From CAZYFH01 sp965249175 (lineage in GTDB: Bacteria; Acidobacteriota; Vicinamibacteria; Vicinamibacterales; UBA8438): DNA of 64,000 nucleotides. The DNA lies in the NCBI GenBank assembly GCA_965249175.1, contig OZ252227.1:4774001-4838000 (forward strand). The letters run 5' to 3'. A model generated the notes under the pieces. The model had not been told where the DNA came from, made no database searches, and was given only the letters and a program-made list of their open reading frames with translations. Below, piece by piece: positions 25,827 to 35,500 of the stretch; position 1 is the first letter of the stretch; each line of letters opens with the position of its first letter. A program made the translations under genes and the position numbers.

Positions 25827-26063
25827 ATGCTCAGGGGATCGCGTGAGGGCGTGCTCCGCAAGATCCAGCCCATTAGCATCCACGGTCAACTCTCGTTGGA
25901 CGTCCATTACAACAACGCCGACGACCCGGACGGCGCCATCGGCACGGCGCGCCTCGGTCCGGAGTCAATGGATCGCGGGCTCGAGCCGGGCGACCGCATC
26001 CGGCTCGAATACGTGCTCGGCGCGGTGACCAGCATCACCCGCGCCGAGGATCCAAAGTCGTAG
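25827..26063 (+). CDS. Small conserved hypothetical before rsgA
   Basis: 78-aa beta-rich protein (IHGQLSLDVHYNNADDPDG, DRIRLEYVLGAVTSI) with no signal peptide or known domain. The frame is longer, but its upstream part is low-complexity; the ATG at 25827 with GGAG at 25811-25814 is the first reasonable start. It ends 6 bp before rsgA and is probably cotranscribed with it. The pattern suggests a small OB- or SH3-like beta barrel, a weak inference. Confidence 0.5.
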   Translation: MLRGSREGVLRKIQPISIHGQLSLDVHYNNADDPDGAIGTARLGPESMDRGLEPGDRIRLEYVLGAVTSITRAEDPKS

Positions 26064-26069
26064 CAGCTC

Positions 26070-27182
26070 GTGCCGCGAAACCCGACCCTCGACCAGCTCG
26101 GCTGGAACGAGTACTTTGCTCGATCCTTCGAGGCGCTCGACGAGCCGGACATCGTGCCGGCCCGTGTCGGGATCGAGCACAACCACCTGTACCGAGTACA
26201 CACGCCCCAGGGAGAGCTGCTGGCCGAGGCGACCGGGCGCCTGCGTCACCGTGCCGAAGATTTGGCGGCACTGCCGGCCGTCGGGGATTGGGTTGCGGTC
26301 CAGCTGTCCGAGACTGACTCTCACGCCACCATTCGCGCCGTCCTGCCGCGGCTGAGCTGCTTCTCACGCAAGGCCGCCGGAGCGGGCGGCCGCGGCGGAC
26401 GCGGCGGACGCGGCGACCCGACCATACGTCAGATCGTGGCCGCCAACGTGGACGTCGTGCTGCTCGTTACCGGTCTCGACGAAAACTTCAGCCCGCGGCG
26501 GATCGAGCGATACCTTGTGGCGGCCGCAGACAGTGGCGCGAGTCCGGTCGTCGTCCTGAACAAGGCTGACCTGCGAGATGACGCGGCGGCGTGTGTCGAC
26601 GTAGTGCGGAGGCTGGCGGCCGACGTTCCGGTCCACGTGACCAGCTGCGAGCGGAAGACCGGGGTCGATTCACTGGCCGTCTATCTGCAGCCTGGTCGCA
26701 CCGTGGCGCTGCTCGGGTCCTCCGGTGTCGGCAAGTCCACGATCATCAATCATCTGCTCGGCCAACCCCGTCAGCACACCCGGACGGTTCGGACATCCGA
26801 CGGCCGCGGGCGGCACACGACCGTGCATCGCGAGCTCATCCTGGCGCCTGACGGCGGACTCATCATCGACACACCGGGCATGCGAGCGCTGCAGGTGTGG
26901 GACGGCGATCGCGCGCTGGAGGAGGCCTTCGGCGACATCGATGAGCTCGGCGCGGCGTGCCACTTTCGCGACTGCACACACCGAGCCGAACCACGGTGCG
27001 CCGTGCGACGCGCGGTTGACGAGAAACGCCTCCCGCCGATTCGACTCGCGCATTACCATCGCTTGATGGACGAGCGGGCGGCACTCGATGTACGGCGCAA
27101 CGAACTGGCTCGGCTGGCAGACAAGCGCCAGACGAGGGTCGCGCACCGCGCGATACGGAAAATGTATCAGCGGCCGCGTTAG
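26070..27182 (+). CDS. rsgA: Ribosome small subunit-dependent GTPase A
   Basis: 370-aa circularly permuted GTPase that helps mature the 30S subunit. An OB fold (residues ~40-105) is followed by the permuted motifs: G4 LNKADL, G5 TSCERKTG, G1 GSSGVGKSTI, switch region GRGRHTT and G3 DTPGMR. The zinc site is in ACHFRDCTHRAEPRC. A Gly-Arg repeat (GRGGRGGRG) in the loop after the OB fold is unusual. The GTG start is inferred. An IS630-family element begins 7 bp after the stop and does not truncate the gene. Confidence 0.95.
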   Translation: MPRNPTLDQLGWNEYFARSFEALDEPDIVPARVGIEHNHLYRVHTPQGELLAEATGRLRHRAEDLAALPAVGDWVAVQLSETDSHATIRAVLPRLSCFSRKAAGAGGRGGRGGRGDPTIRQIVAANVDVVLLVTGLDENFSPRRIERYLVAAADSGASPVVVLNKADLRDDAAACVDVVRRLAADVPVHVTSCERKTGVDSLAVYLQPGRTVALLGSSGVGKSTIINHLLGQPRQHTRTVRTSDGRGRHTTVHRELILAPDGGLIIDTPGMRALQVWDGDRALEEAFGDIDELGAACHFRDCTHRAEPRCAVRRAVDEKRLPPIRLAHYHRLMDERAALDVRRNELARLADKRQTRVAHRAIRKMYQRPR

Positions 27183-27189
27183 TGCACTA

Positions 27190-28299
27190 GTGGACTGTAT
27201 CAATGAATTCGTTAGTAATCATGCGATGCGCCGGGAGGGGTCTGTATATGACCAGCGCACCGGTGCTGCCGTGCGGTTGTAGCGGTCAATGTACCGACGG
27301 AGTTTACGGGTGAGGTCGGTGACCGACGTGAAGATGCCGCGAGCGAGCACGTCGCGTGTGAGTTTCGAGAACCAGAGTTCCACTTGATTCAGCCACGACG
27401 AATAGGTCGGCGTGTAGTGGAGCGTCACGTTCGGATACGCATCCAAGAAGTCGGTGACCTTCGCGGTCTTGTGAGCGGACAGGTTGTCCGCGATGATGTG
27501 GATCTCCCGGCCGGGCGATTGCGAGGCCACGATCTCGCCCAGGAACTGGACGAATTCCGCACTGGTATGCCTGGCGGCCGGCCGGCCGAGGACCTGCCCG
27601 TCGTGTGTAGTCAGTGCCGCATACAGCGACAGCGTCCCATGGCGGACGTATTCGAAGCCGTGGCGTTCGGCGCGGCCCGGCGACAGCGGCAGCCGCGGGT
27701 CACGCCGGTCCAACGCCTGAATCGCGGTCTTTTCATCGACACAAAACACCGCGGCATGCTGGGGTGGATGCAGATAGAGGCCGATGATGTCGGCGGCCTT
27801 GGTCTCGAAGTCGGGATCGGTCGATCGCAGGTACCGTTCCAGCCGATGTGGCTGGAGCCCGGCGCGCCGCCAGGTCCGGGCCACGAACGTATGGGGAATG
27901 CCGAGCTTGCGGGCCAACCGGCGGGTCGACCAGTGGGTGGTCCCGTCCGTGGGCGGCTTGCGCGTCCAATTGAGAATCCGCGCTTCCAGTCGCGCCGTCA
28001 GCCGCCACGCCGTCGACCCGCGGTGCTGGGCCCGCAGCCCAGGTACCCGCTTCGCGAGAAACCGTTGGCGCCATCGGCTAATCGTGGGCGCGCTGCATCC
28101 CACCCGTTCGGCGATCTCGCTGTAGGAACACCCGTCGGCCGACAGCAGCACGATCCGAGCTCGTCGGGCATCCGCCGCTCGCCCGCGCTGCGAGCGGACC
28201 CATGCGTTCAACGTGGCTCGTTCTTCCGTGGTCACCGACAGCAATGAGGTAGGAAGCATGAGGAATCCTACCACTAACGAATCAGTTAGTACAGTCCAC
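27190..28299. mobile_element. IS630-family element, copy 1
   Basis: 1110-bp intact insertion. Ends are 27-bp inverted repeats: the outer gtggactgta and inner attcgttagt blocks are identical and separated by a 7-bp variable core. The element is flanked by TA at 27188-27189 and 28300-28301, the target duplication expected of IS630/Tc1-mariner elements. It carries one transposase gene on the minus strand. It sits between rsgA and an amidohydrolase gene, 17 bp from the latter's start. Confidence 0.9.
27219..28259 (-). CDS. IS630-family transposase (copy 1)
   Basis: 346-aa DDE transposase. An N-terminal helix-turn-helix region (YSEIAERVGCSAPTISRWRQ) binds the ends. The catalytic Asp-Asp-Glu lie in FCVDEKTAIQAL, HIIADNLSAHKT and SSWLNQVELWF. 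The ATG at 28259 is preferred over an upstream GTG, since GGTAGGA precedes it. The frame is intact, so the element may be active. It differs in sequence from the transposase at 56.8 kb but is of the same family. Confidence 0.93.
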   Translation of the reverse strand: MLPTSLLSVTTEERATLNAWVRSQRGRAADARRARIVLLSADGCSYSEIAERVGCSAPTISRWRQRFLAKRVPGLRAQHRGSTAWRLTARLEARILNWTRKPPTDGTTHWSTRRLARKLGIPHTFVARTWRRAGLQPHRLERYLRSTDPDFETKAADIIGLYLHPPQHAAVFCVDEKTAIQALDRRDPRLPLSPGRAERHGFEYVRHGTLSLYAALTTHDGQVLGRPAARHTSAEFVQFLGEIVASQSPGREIHIIADNLSAHKTAKVTDFLDAYPNVTLHYTPTYSSWLNQVELWFSKLTRDVLARGIFTSVTDLTRKLRRYIDRYNRTAAPVRWSYTDPSRRIA

Positions 28300-28316
28300 T
28301 AGTGCCAGAGGCTGAC

Positions 28317-29540
28317 GTGCGAATCTCCTGGCGGATCATCTCGACGGCGTCTCTCCTCCTCCTGCTCGCACCTCCGGTGATGACGCAGGGCACACCGACC
28401 ACCATCCGCGCAGGCCTGGTGATCGACGGGGCCGGTGCCACGCGCCGGAACGCCCGCGTCTTTGTCGAGGATGGCGAGATCACACGAGTGGACGGTCTCC
28501 GGGGCGCCGTCACCTATGACCTGTCCGATCTGACGCTGATGCCTGGCTGGATCGACACGCACGTCCACCTCGCATCCCACTTCGATACGGACGGGCGCGT
28601 GCATCGTCCGTCGACGCCGGAGACACCGGGCGAATCGATGCTCCATGCGGTCGCGAACGCCTATCGCACACTGATGGCGGGGTTCACCACAGTGCAGAGC
28701 CTCGGCAGTCCCATCGATCTGCCCCTCCGAGACGCCATCGCGCGCGGCGACATCCCCGGTCCCCGTGTCCTGACGTCGCTTCGCCCCGTGACCGACAGCA
28801 CCGGCGACGCGGACGCCATCCGAGCGGAGATCCGTCAGCTGCGAGCAGACGGTGCGGACGTGATCAAGATGTTCGCCTCGGGCAGCATCCGCGACGGCGG
28901 GACGCGCGCGCTGAGCGACGCCCAGATCGAGGCGGCGTGCGACGAAGCCCGTGCCCAGGGACTACGCATCGCCGTCCACGCGTACGGCAGCGAGGTTATG
29001 GGCGCGGCCATCCGCGCGGGGTGCGACTCCATCGAGCACGGAAACCGCTACGATGCCGACGTCATCGACCTGCTCGCCATCCAAGGCACGTTTCTCGACC
29101 CGCATCTCGGCCTGCTCTACGACAACTACGACGAACACCGGGAACGCTTTCTCGGCATCGGGAACTACACAGCGGATGGCTACGCGCGCATGGCGGACGC
29201 GCGCCGCATCGGGTTGGCGACGTTCAGTCGCACGCAGCAGAACCCCGACGTTCAGGTGGTGTTCGGCACCGATGCGGTCGCCGGCGCGCATGGCCGCAAC
29301 TTCGAGGAGTTCATCGTGCGGGTACAGGAAGGCGGGCAAGATGCGATGGACGCAATCGTGTCGGCCACGTCGCGCGCCGCGCGCGCGCTCGGTCTCGATG
29401 CGACACTGGGGCAGATCGCGCCGGGCTTCGCCGCCGATCTCGTAGCCGTCGAGGGCAACCCCCTCGACGACATCACGGCCGTGCGGCGGGTGCGTTTCGT
29501 GATGAAGGACGGGGTGGTCTACCAGAACGTAGCCGAGTAA
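28317..29540 (+). CDS. Secreted metal-dependent amidohydrolase
   Basis: 407-aa TIM-barrel hydrolase with a signal peptide (IISTASLLLLLAPPVMTQG). Metal ligands are visible: HVHL after MPGWIDT, the likely carbamylated Lys in DVIKMFASGS, His in AVHAYGSE and SIEHGN, and Asp in VFGTDAVAG. This is the pattern of Xaa-Pro/Xaa-Arg dipeptidase and imidazolonepropionase-like enzymes. GTG 28317 is preferred over GTG 28302 because AGAGG precedes it and it opens the signal peptide. The IS630 right end lies only 17 bp upstream, so the native promoter has probably been displaced. Confidence 0.9.
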   Translation: MRISWRIISTASLLLLLAPPVMTQGTPTTIRAGLVIDGAGATRRNARVFVEDGEITRVDGLRGAVTYDLSDLTLMPGWIDTHVHLASHFDTDGRVHRPSTPETPGESMLHAVANAYRTLMAGFTTVQSLGSPIDLPLRDAIARGDIPGPRVLTSLRPVTDSTGDADAIRAEIRQLRADGADVIKMFASGSIRDGGTRALSDAQIEAACDEARAQGLRIAVHAYGSEVMGAAIRAGCDSIEHGNRYDADVIDLLAIQGTFLDPHLGLLYDNYDEHRERFLGIGNYTADGYARMADARRIGLATFSRTQQNPDVQVVFGTDAVAGAHGRNFEEFIVRVQEGGQDAMDAIVSATSRAARALGLDATLGQIAPGFAADLVAVEGNPLDDITAVRRVRFVMKDGVVYQNVAE

Positions 29541-29650
29541 ACGGGGCTTCGCCTCCGGGCCACAGGCGCGAGTCCGGACCCCACGCCCTAGCCCCCCCTT
29601 GTGAGAGGATGATAGACCAACAACCGGCACCCCAATATCGAGGAGGAGCT

Positions 29651-30662
29651 ATGCACGCGATGGGCGCAGCCACCATTCGAAGCAGTCGCGCCGGCGCCGT
29701 CGTCGCCGCCGGCGCGACTGCCCCCGTCGTCGTCGAGGCGCAGCAGCCGTTTCAGGTGCCAGACACCGTCGCGCGACGCGCGGTGCACATCTGGAGTGAA
29801 GGAACCCGCATGGCCGGCGACCTGTATTGGCCGCGGGACGCGCCGCGCGGCGACCTCCCGACGATCGTGATGAGTCATGGATGGGGCGGCACGAAGGCCT
29901 TGCTCGTCCGCAACGCCGCGACGTTCGCCGCCGACGGGTTCATCGTGCTGGCATTCGACTATCGAGGTTGGGGCGAGAGCGACGGCAAGCTCGTGGTGAT
30001 CGGCGACATGCCGGAACGCGGCGTCAACGGCGAGATCTCGGTCGTGGCCCAGGAAATCCGACGCGTTATCGATCCGATCGATCAGACCCTGGACATCACC
30101 CGGGCCTTCGACTTCATCGAAGGCGAGACCAACGTCGACACGGATCGCATCGGCTACTGGGGCTCGAGCTACTCCGGCGCCCACGCCATCTGGGTGGCCG
30201 CCAACGAGCCGCGGGCGGCATGTGCCGTTGGTCAGGTCGCGGCCGCCGACTCGGTAGACCTCGCGCGAGTCTCGTGGCAGAACACGGACGTCGACATCGA
30301 GCACTACGCCCGGCGGCAGGCGATCAGGCGGGCGCGAGGTGAGAATCGCGCCGATTCCCCAGCGGACGGACAAGGCGCCCAACCTCAACGGCTGGGCGCA
30401 TCTCGACAAGGTGCTCAGCTACCGGCCGGTCGAGGATGCCTCGCGCATCACGATTCCACTGCTGGTCATCGACGCGGAGAACGAAGAGTTGTTCGATCGG
30501 CGCCAGGCGGGCGAGTTGTCAGTGCAGCGCGCGAAGGCCAACGGCGCGCAGGCCGAGTATCGGGTGATTCCTGGGATCACGCACTATCAGATCTACGGCG
30601 AGGCTTTCGAGGAGTCAGCCGAGATGGCGCGCGTGTGGTTCAACGACTGCTTGAAGAACTGA
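29651..30662 (+). pseudogene. Alpha/beta hydrolase (dienelactone hydrolase/PET-like), frameshifted
   Basis: Secreted-type alpha/beta hydrolase in two frames. The first starts at ATG 29651 after a strong AGGAGGAG and carries the signal region, oxyanion segment SHGWGG and nucleophile Ser in GYWGSSYSGAHA. The second continues from ~30345 to 30662 with the acid region LLVIDAENEELFD and His in ITHYQIYG. Dropping one A at about 30344 (gagaatc to gagatc) joins them into a full ~336-aa protein with all triad residues. Either a real disruption or a sequencing indel explains this. The fold is clear; the substrate is unknown. Confidence 0.8.
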
Positions 30663-30680
30663 TGCCGTCGCACGCGCCGC

Positions 30681-30842
30681 CTAACCCCAGAGTTCACGAG
30701 GGTTGATGGGGTTCGCGCAGGACTGGGCACCGAGGTCAAGGCGCGACGAGGGAGTTTGGTGGGCCCAAATGACCGAGGAGCAACCCGCCCTCGGCGTCCA
30801 GAACAAGCCAGGCGCATCAACCCTCGTGAACTCTGGGGTTAG
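30681..30842. repeat. 162-bp element with perfect 28-bp inverted repeats
   Basis: The arms at 30681-30708 and 30815-30842 are exact reverse complements over 28 bp; they begin ctaaccccagagttcacgag. They enclose 106 bp with no coding sense. The right arm supplies the TAA stop codon of yqgE on the minus strand. Shorter relatives of the arm occur at 1671-1695 and 32532-32557. It resembles a REP-pair (BIME) or a small MITE, and separates two convergent genes. Confidence 0.8.
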
Positions 30843-31405
30843 TGCACGCTCCCGCCACCCATCTGGAGAAGCGACGGTTCGGCACCCACACGCCGGATCG
30901 CCGTTTCCCACATATCGGTCGACCGCGTGTTGAAGACGATGTCGAGGTCGACCTCCGCGTAGAGCCACGCCGAGGCGGCGAGCTCGGCATCGAGCTGTCC
31001 GGCGCCCCAACCGGCGTAGCCCGTGAGGAGCCGCGTGCGAGGCGGAGGTGGAGCCTCGAGCAACCGTCGCAGCAGGCTCTGCGAGGTCGAGAGAAAGATC
31101 CCATCACACACGCGCACGGAGTCCGCGTCGCTCGGTGCGGCGTCCATCAGGATCCAGCCCCGCTCCGGTTCGACCGGCCCCCCGATCCAGAGCTCCAGAC
31201 CGCTCGTGGCTGACACCGGCGACGTCAATCTGACGGCGTCGGCGGCCGGTCGATCCGTTGGCTGATTCAGCACGAGACCGAACGCGTTCTCCTCCGTGTG
31301 CTCGCACAACAGGATCACGCTGTGGTGAAAAGGATCGCAGAGCTGGGGCATCGACACGAGGAGCGAGGGCGCCAGCGACGGGGGCGGTGGCCGTGTCTCA
31401 GTCAT
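30839..31405 (-). CDS. YqgE/AlgH family protein (UPF0301, DUF179)
   Basis: 188-aa conserved cytosolic protein of the YqgE/AlgH family, whose exact role is unsettled. Hallmarks are LAPSLLVSMPQLCDPFHHSV, the ENAFGLVLNQPT segment, LWIGGPVEPERGWIL, and the C-terminal GYAGWGAGQLDAEL. The ATG at 31405 was chosen as the start of the conserved region (MTETRPPPPSL). It overlaps the end of queG by 8 bp, so its translation is coupled to queG. The stop codon falls inside the 28-bp repeat, so the repeat defines the protein's last residues. Confidence 0.9.
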   Translation of the reverse strand: MTETRPPPPSLAPSLLVSMPQLCDPFHHSVILLCEHTEENAFGLVLNQPTDRPAADAVRLTSPVSATSGLELWIGGPVEPERGWILMDAAPSDADSVRVCDGIFLSTSQSLLRRLLEAPPPPRTRLLTGYAGWGAGQLDAELAASAWLYAEVDLDIVFNTRSTDMWETAIRRVGAEPSLLQMGGGSVH

Positions 31406-32513
31406 CGGGCGGTGTCCGTTCCTCTCGTGACGTATTCTCGCACGTGGGCGCAGGCGCCGCGCCGTCCGCGCGACCGATCCTGTTCCGGGCCCACGTGACG
31501 TGTCGAGCGACGAGAGGATCGGCACGCGAATCGACGGGAGGCTGGATGTCGCTGTCCACCGCGCGCCGGGACGCCGCGGTGGCGCTGTTGCCGAGCGCGA
31601 CTGCCAGGTTGCGTCGCAGCCCGCGTACGCCGGCGCGCGACATCGCACTCCGGTCGAGCACCCCGGCCAGTGTGCTGTCCGGCGTCTCCCAGAGCACGCT
31701 CAACCTGGGGGCGTCGAACACGGCGCTCGGCTGCCACGCGGGCTCCTCGGACACGACGGGCGACGCGTTGTAGGGACACACATCCTGACAGACGTCGCAA
31801 CCATAGACTCGCGTGCCCACATCGGTCCTGTGCTCTTCCGGGATGTCGCCTTTCAGCTCGATCGTGAGATAGGACAGACATCGCGTGGCGTCGAGCACCC
31901 ACGGCTCGGGCAGCGCGCCAGTGGGACACGCGTCGAGGCAGAGGGTGCAGGTGCCACACTGGTCGAGCGCCGGCCCGTCGGGGTCGAGCGGCAGGCTACA
32001 GATAATCTCCGAGAGAAACAGCCACGATCCCAGCTTCGGGTGTATGAGACAGGTGTTCTTGCCGATCCAGCCCAGACCGGCGGACTGAGCGTATACACGT
32101 TCCTGGACGGGCCCGGTGTCGACATAGACCCGCGCGTCGAACGCCTCGCCACTCGCGGACCGCATCCACGCGAGCAACGCCTGGCACCGCTGCTCGAGCA
32201 CGTCGTGATAATCGGCGCCCCACGCATACCGGGAGATGACCGCTCGGTCGGGATCGTCGACCTCCGTCGAGTACGGCCGGTCGGTGTTGTACACCGTGGC
32301 GAGCGCGACGACGGACCGGGCGGTCGGCACCACGTTGCGCACGTCGGCGCGGCGACGTGCCGAGCGGGCCATGTAGCGCATCTCGCCCGCGTAGCCCTGC
32401 GCGATCCACTCGTCGAGGTACCCGAGCTCGCGATACTCGAGGGGCGCCGCGATACCGCAGAGGTCGAAGCCGATCTCGTGAGCGCGGTCTTTGACAGCGG
32501 CAGCGGTCAGCAT
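31398..32513 (-). CDS. queG: Epoxyqueuosine reductase QueG
   Basis: 371-aa cobalamin- and iron-sulfur-dependent enzyme that reduces epoxyqueuosine to queuosine in tRNA, the last step of the pathway. The catalytic acid is in YVDTGPVQER, followed by GLGWIGKNTCLI. Two 4Fe-4S motifs are present: CGTCTLCLDACP and CDVCQDVCPYN, with a lone Cys upstream of the second in TRCLSYLTIEL. The length fits. No other queuosine genes are in the window. Confidence 0.94.
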   Translation of the reverse strand: MLTAAAVKDRAHEIGFDLCGIAAPLEYRELGYLDEWIAQGYAGEMRYMARSARRRADVRNVVPTARSVVALATVYNTDRPYSTEVDDPDRAVISRYAWGADYHDVLEQRCQALLAWMRSASGEAFDARVYVDTGPVQERVYAQSAGLGWIGKNTCLIHPKLGSWLFLSEIICSLPLDPDGPALDQCGTCTLCLDACPTGALPEPWVLDATRCLSYLTIELKGDIPEEHRTDVGTRVYGCDVCQDVCPYNASPVVSEEPAWQPSAVFDAPRLSVLWETPDSTLAGVLDRSAMSRAGVRGLRRNLAVALGNSATAASRRAVDSDIQPPVDSRADPLVARHVTWARNRIGRADGAAPAPTCENTSREERTPPDD

Positions 32514-32531
32514 CGGTCTCTCACCCGCACT

Positions 32532-32557
32532 TAACCCCAGAGCTCACTCTGGGGTTA
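32532..32557. terminator. Perfect 11-bp stem hairpin carrying the TonB receptor stop
   Basis: taaccccagag (32532-32542) pairs exactly with ctctggggtta (32547-32557) around ctca. The minus-strand TAA stop of the TonB receptor gene is the last three bases of the right arm. It belongs to the same family as 1671-1695 and 30681-30842. The strong G/C stem could end transcription, but no T-run follows on either strand. Confidence 0.6.
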
Positions 32558-35500
32558 GAAGCTATACCTCAGTCCGAATTGCATCTCGCGCGCGTTCAGG
32601 GCGCTGAACACTCGACCGAAGTTTGGCGAGCCAAAGAACCGGTTCGGCACGTCGAAGTTAGCGCGGTTCAAGGCGTTGAAGATCTCCCACCGGAACTCGA
32701 GCCGCCCGCCCTCTCCGACCAGCCAGTCCTTCTGCAGCGACACATCCACGACGGCGTAGCCCGGGCCGATCACCGGGTTGCGCGGCGCGTTGCCGAACGT
32801 CAAGGCATTCTGCAGGGCGAATGCGCCGGTGTCGAACCACCGTATGGCCGAGCGCTGACCACCGGGAAGATTGGGGTCGCCGATCAGATCCGGCCGCTGC
32901 GCCGGTCCTGCCCCGATGTTGGCGCGATCCTCGATGAGGCTGACCGTGAAGGGCGCCCCTGACTGCACCGTGCCGATGCAGCTGAGTCGCCAGTTGCCGA
33001 ACACCCTTTCGCGCCAGCCCCCCCGGCGGCGAAACAGGGGGAACTCGACCGTACCGCTCCCTACGAACTGGTGGCGGTGGTCGAAACTCGACCGCGCGAT
33101 CTCGCCCGGGAAAATGTTGCGCACGTCCTGTGGCACGTTTGGTTCGAACGCCGTCGGCCCAGGACTCGACGCGTCATCCCGTGACTGCGACACCGTGTAC
33201 GCAACGTCGAAGGCGAGGTTGTTCCGCAACCGCCGTGCCGTCTTGAACGTGACGGCGTGGTAGATCGACGTGCCGTCGAACCGGATCGCGCGGATCCCGG
33301 CAAGCTCGGGAATCGGTCGGCGCGCGCTGATTGGGCCGGCGCCTGGCACAGGCACGTTGTGCACGGTCGCGTTGTCGGCGCCGCGGGTGTAGGACCCCAT
33401 GTAGAACGCTTCGAATACGGTCCCGGGCCCCGTCTCCGTCTGTATGCCACCGCTCCACGTCTGCGTGTACTCGACCTGGTAGTCGTGGTCCATGATCGCG
33501 CCACCGACACTGCCGGCGGCGCCGCTCGCCAGGATCGAGCCCGTCGTGAAGCGGGGGACGAACTCGCCCGCCGGCACATCGACCTGCCTCAGAAAAAAAA
33601 ACGGCAGGTTGCGCGTGAACGCGGTTTGCACGCTGTACGCCCACTGATTCAGATAGACCCCATAACCGCCGCGGATAACGGTCTGGCGCTCGTCACCCGT
33701 CGTCAGCGCGAAGCCGAGGCGCGGCGCGAATCGCGCACGGCTGGGCCGCAACAAGCTGCGGTCCCACCCGATCTCGGCAGAGGTGACCCACGGAATGGGG
33801 ATGAGCGACAGGAGCGCGTCGGCCGATGAAGAGATGTTGCCCGCGTCGTCGCTCGCAATCACATAGCGGCCGCCGGGCACCGACAAATCGATCGACGAGA
33901 GGCGGTTGTCGGTGTCCGTCATGTGCTGGTTGATTTCGTAGCGCAACCCGAAGTTGATCGTCAGGTTGTCGCGCGCGCGCCAATCGTCCTGCGCGTAGAC
34001 ATGCAGCCAGTTCGTGCGCGCGTCCTCGTCCCCGCGACCACCAATGCCGGACTGGGCCTGCACTGGATAGCCGAGCAGGAAATCCGCGAACGGGTTGCCG
34101 CTGAACTGTCCCGTGTAGACGAACCGGCCGCGCGCCGTGTCGGGGTTCTCGGGTCGGAAGCGCAGATGGAACCAGTAGCCGCCGAACTTCATCCGGTGCG
34201 CGCCGCGGTCGATCAGAAAGTTGTTGTAGATCTCGAGGTGCTCGTTTCGTCGAAACACGAAGCTCGTCGGGTCGCCCATCTCGCTGTAGAAGCCAGCGGT
34301 GTTGATCTGCGGAAACCCCACGTCGCGCGGGTCCCGCGTCACCCCCTGCAGCCCGACCAGTCCCGCGAAGTCGACGCCTCTGTTCAGGCTCTCCTGCCCG
34401 CCGTCCACGCTCAGCCAGCCGAATCGCAGCTCGTTCACCATGGTGGTGCCGAACGTGTGGGTATAGCTCGACCCGACGTTGTGCGTGCGTGTCCCCAGCG
34501 TGCGGCCAAAGCCGGGCACGAGCGACTCCTGTTGCACGCTGGTGCCAAACGGCTGCACGTCGTAGGCGTCGAAGCTGCTGTAGCGGACGAACAGCTGGTC
34601 ATCGGGGCCAAAGCGATGGTCGACGCGGGCGCTGAATTGATCGACCTGGCGGTCGAGGGTCTCGATCGCGGTCAGATTCTGGACTTCACCCGCCCCGGTC
34701 GGCAACCGCAGGTGCTCGAGAAACGCCGCCGCGATTGGATCCATGCGGTCACGGGGGATCTGGTTGCCGCCAAAATACGACCCACAGGCCCCGGTTGTCC
34801 CATCCCGCGTGAGCGGGTCGCACACCGGCGCGAAGCCCGACAGGTCGCCACCCCGAACGGCTGCTGACGGGACCGAGAACGTCCGGGTCAACGAGCGGTT
34901 CGTCCGCTGGCCCTCGTAGCTCACGAAGAAGAACGTCTGATCCCGCGACAGCGGACCGCCGAGCGTACCGCCGAACTGCCCCTGGTCGAGCGGTGGGACC
35001 GGCTCACTCCGGGTATCGAAGAAGTTGTGCGCGTCGAACCGCTCGTCCCGCACGAACGCGAACACGCTGCCGCGGTACTGGTTTGCCCCTGACCGGGTCG
35101 CGACGTTGATGAGCGCGGAAGCCTTGCCGCCGAACTCGGGAGGGTACATCGACTTCTGGATCTTGAATTCCTGGATGGAGTCGACCGACGGGTTGATGAC
35201 CAGGTTGTTGAAGAGCTCGTCCGTGATCTTGACGCCGTCGAGGAGGTAGATATTGTGACCGGCGCGCTGGCCGCCGACGTTGGGCAGCGGTCCCGCCTGT
35301 TGCAGCGCGGCGCCGCGCGTGCCTCCGGGTGGGATCACAACGGCGGCACTGAGTTGCGCGAGCTGCAGGAACTGGCGGCCGTTGAGCGGAATCTGGACGA
35401 CCTCACGGTTCTGGATGACATCGCTGATCTCTGCCGTCGTGGTCTGCAGCATCTGAGCGCCCGCGACGACGGACACCGCTTCGCTCACCTGACCCAGGTC

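Noticed and set aside
27170..27190. Possible truncation of rsgA by IS630 copy 1.
   Set aside because: The TAG stop at 27180-27182 precedes the element's TA, and the C-terminal zinc and helical region is complete.
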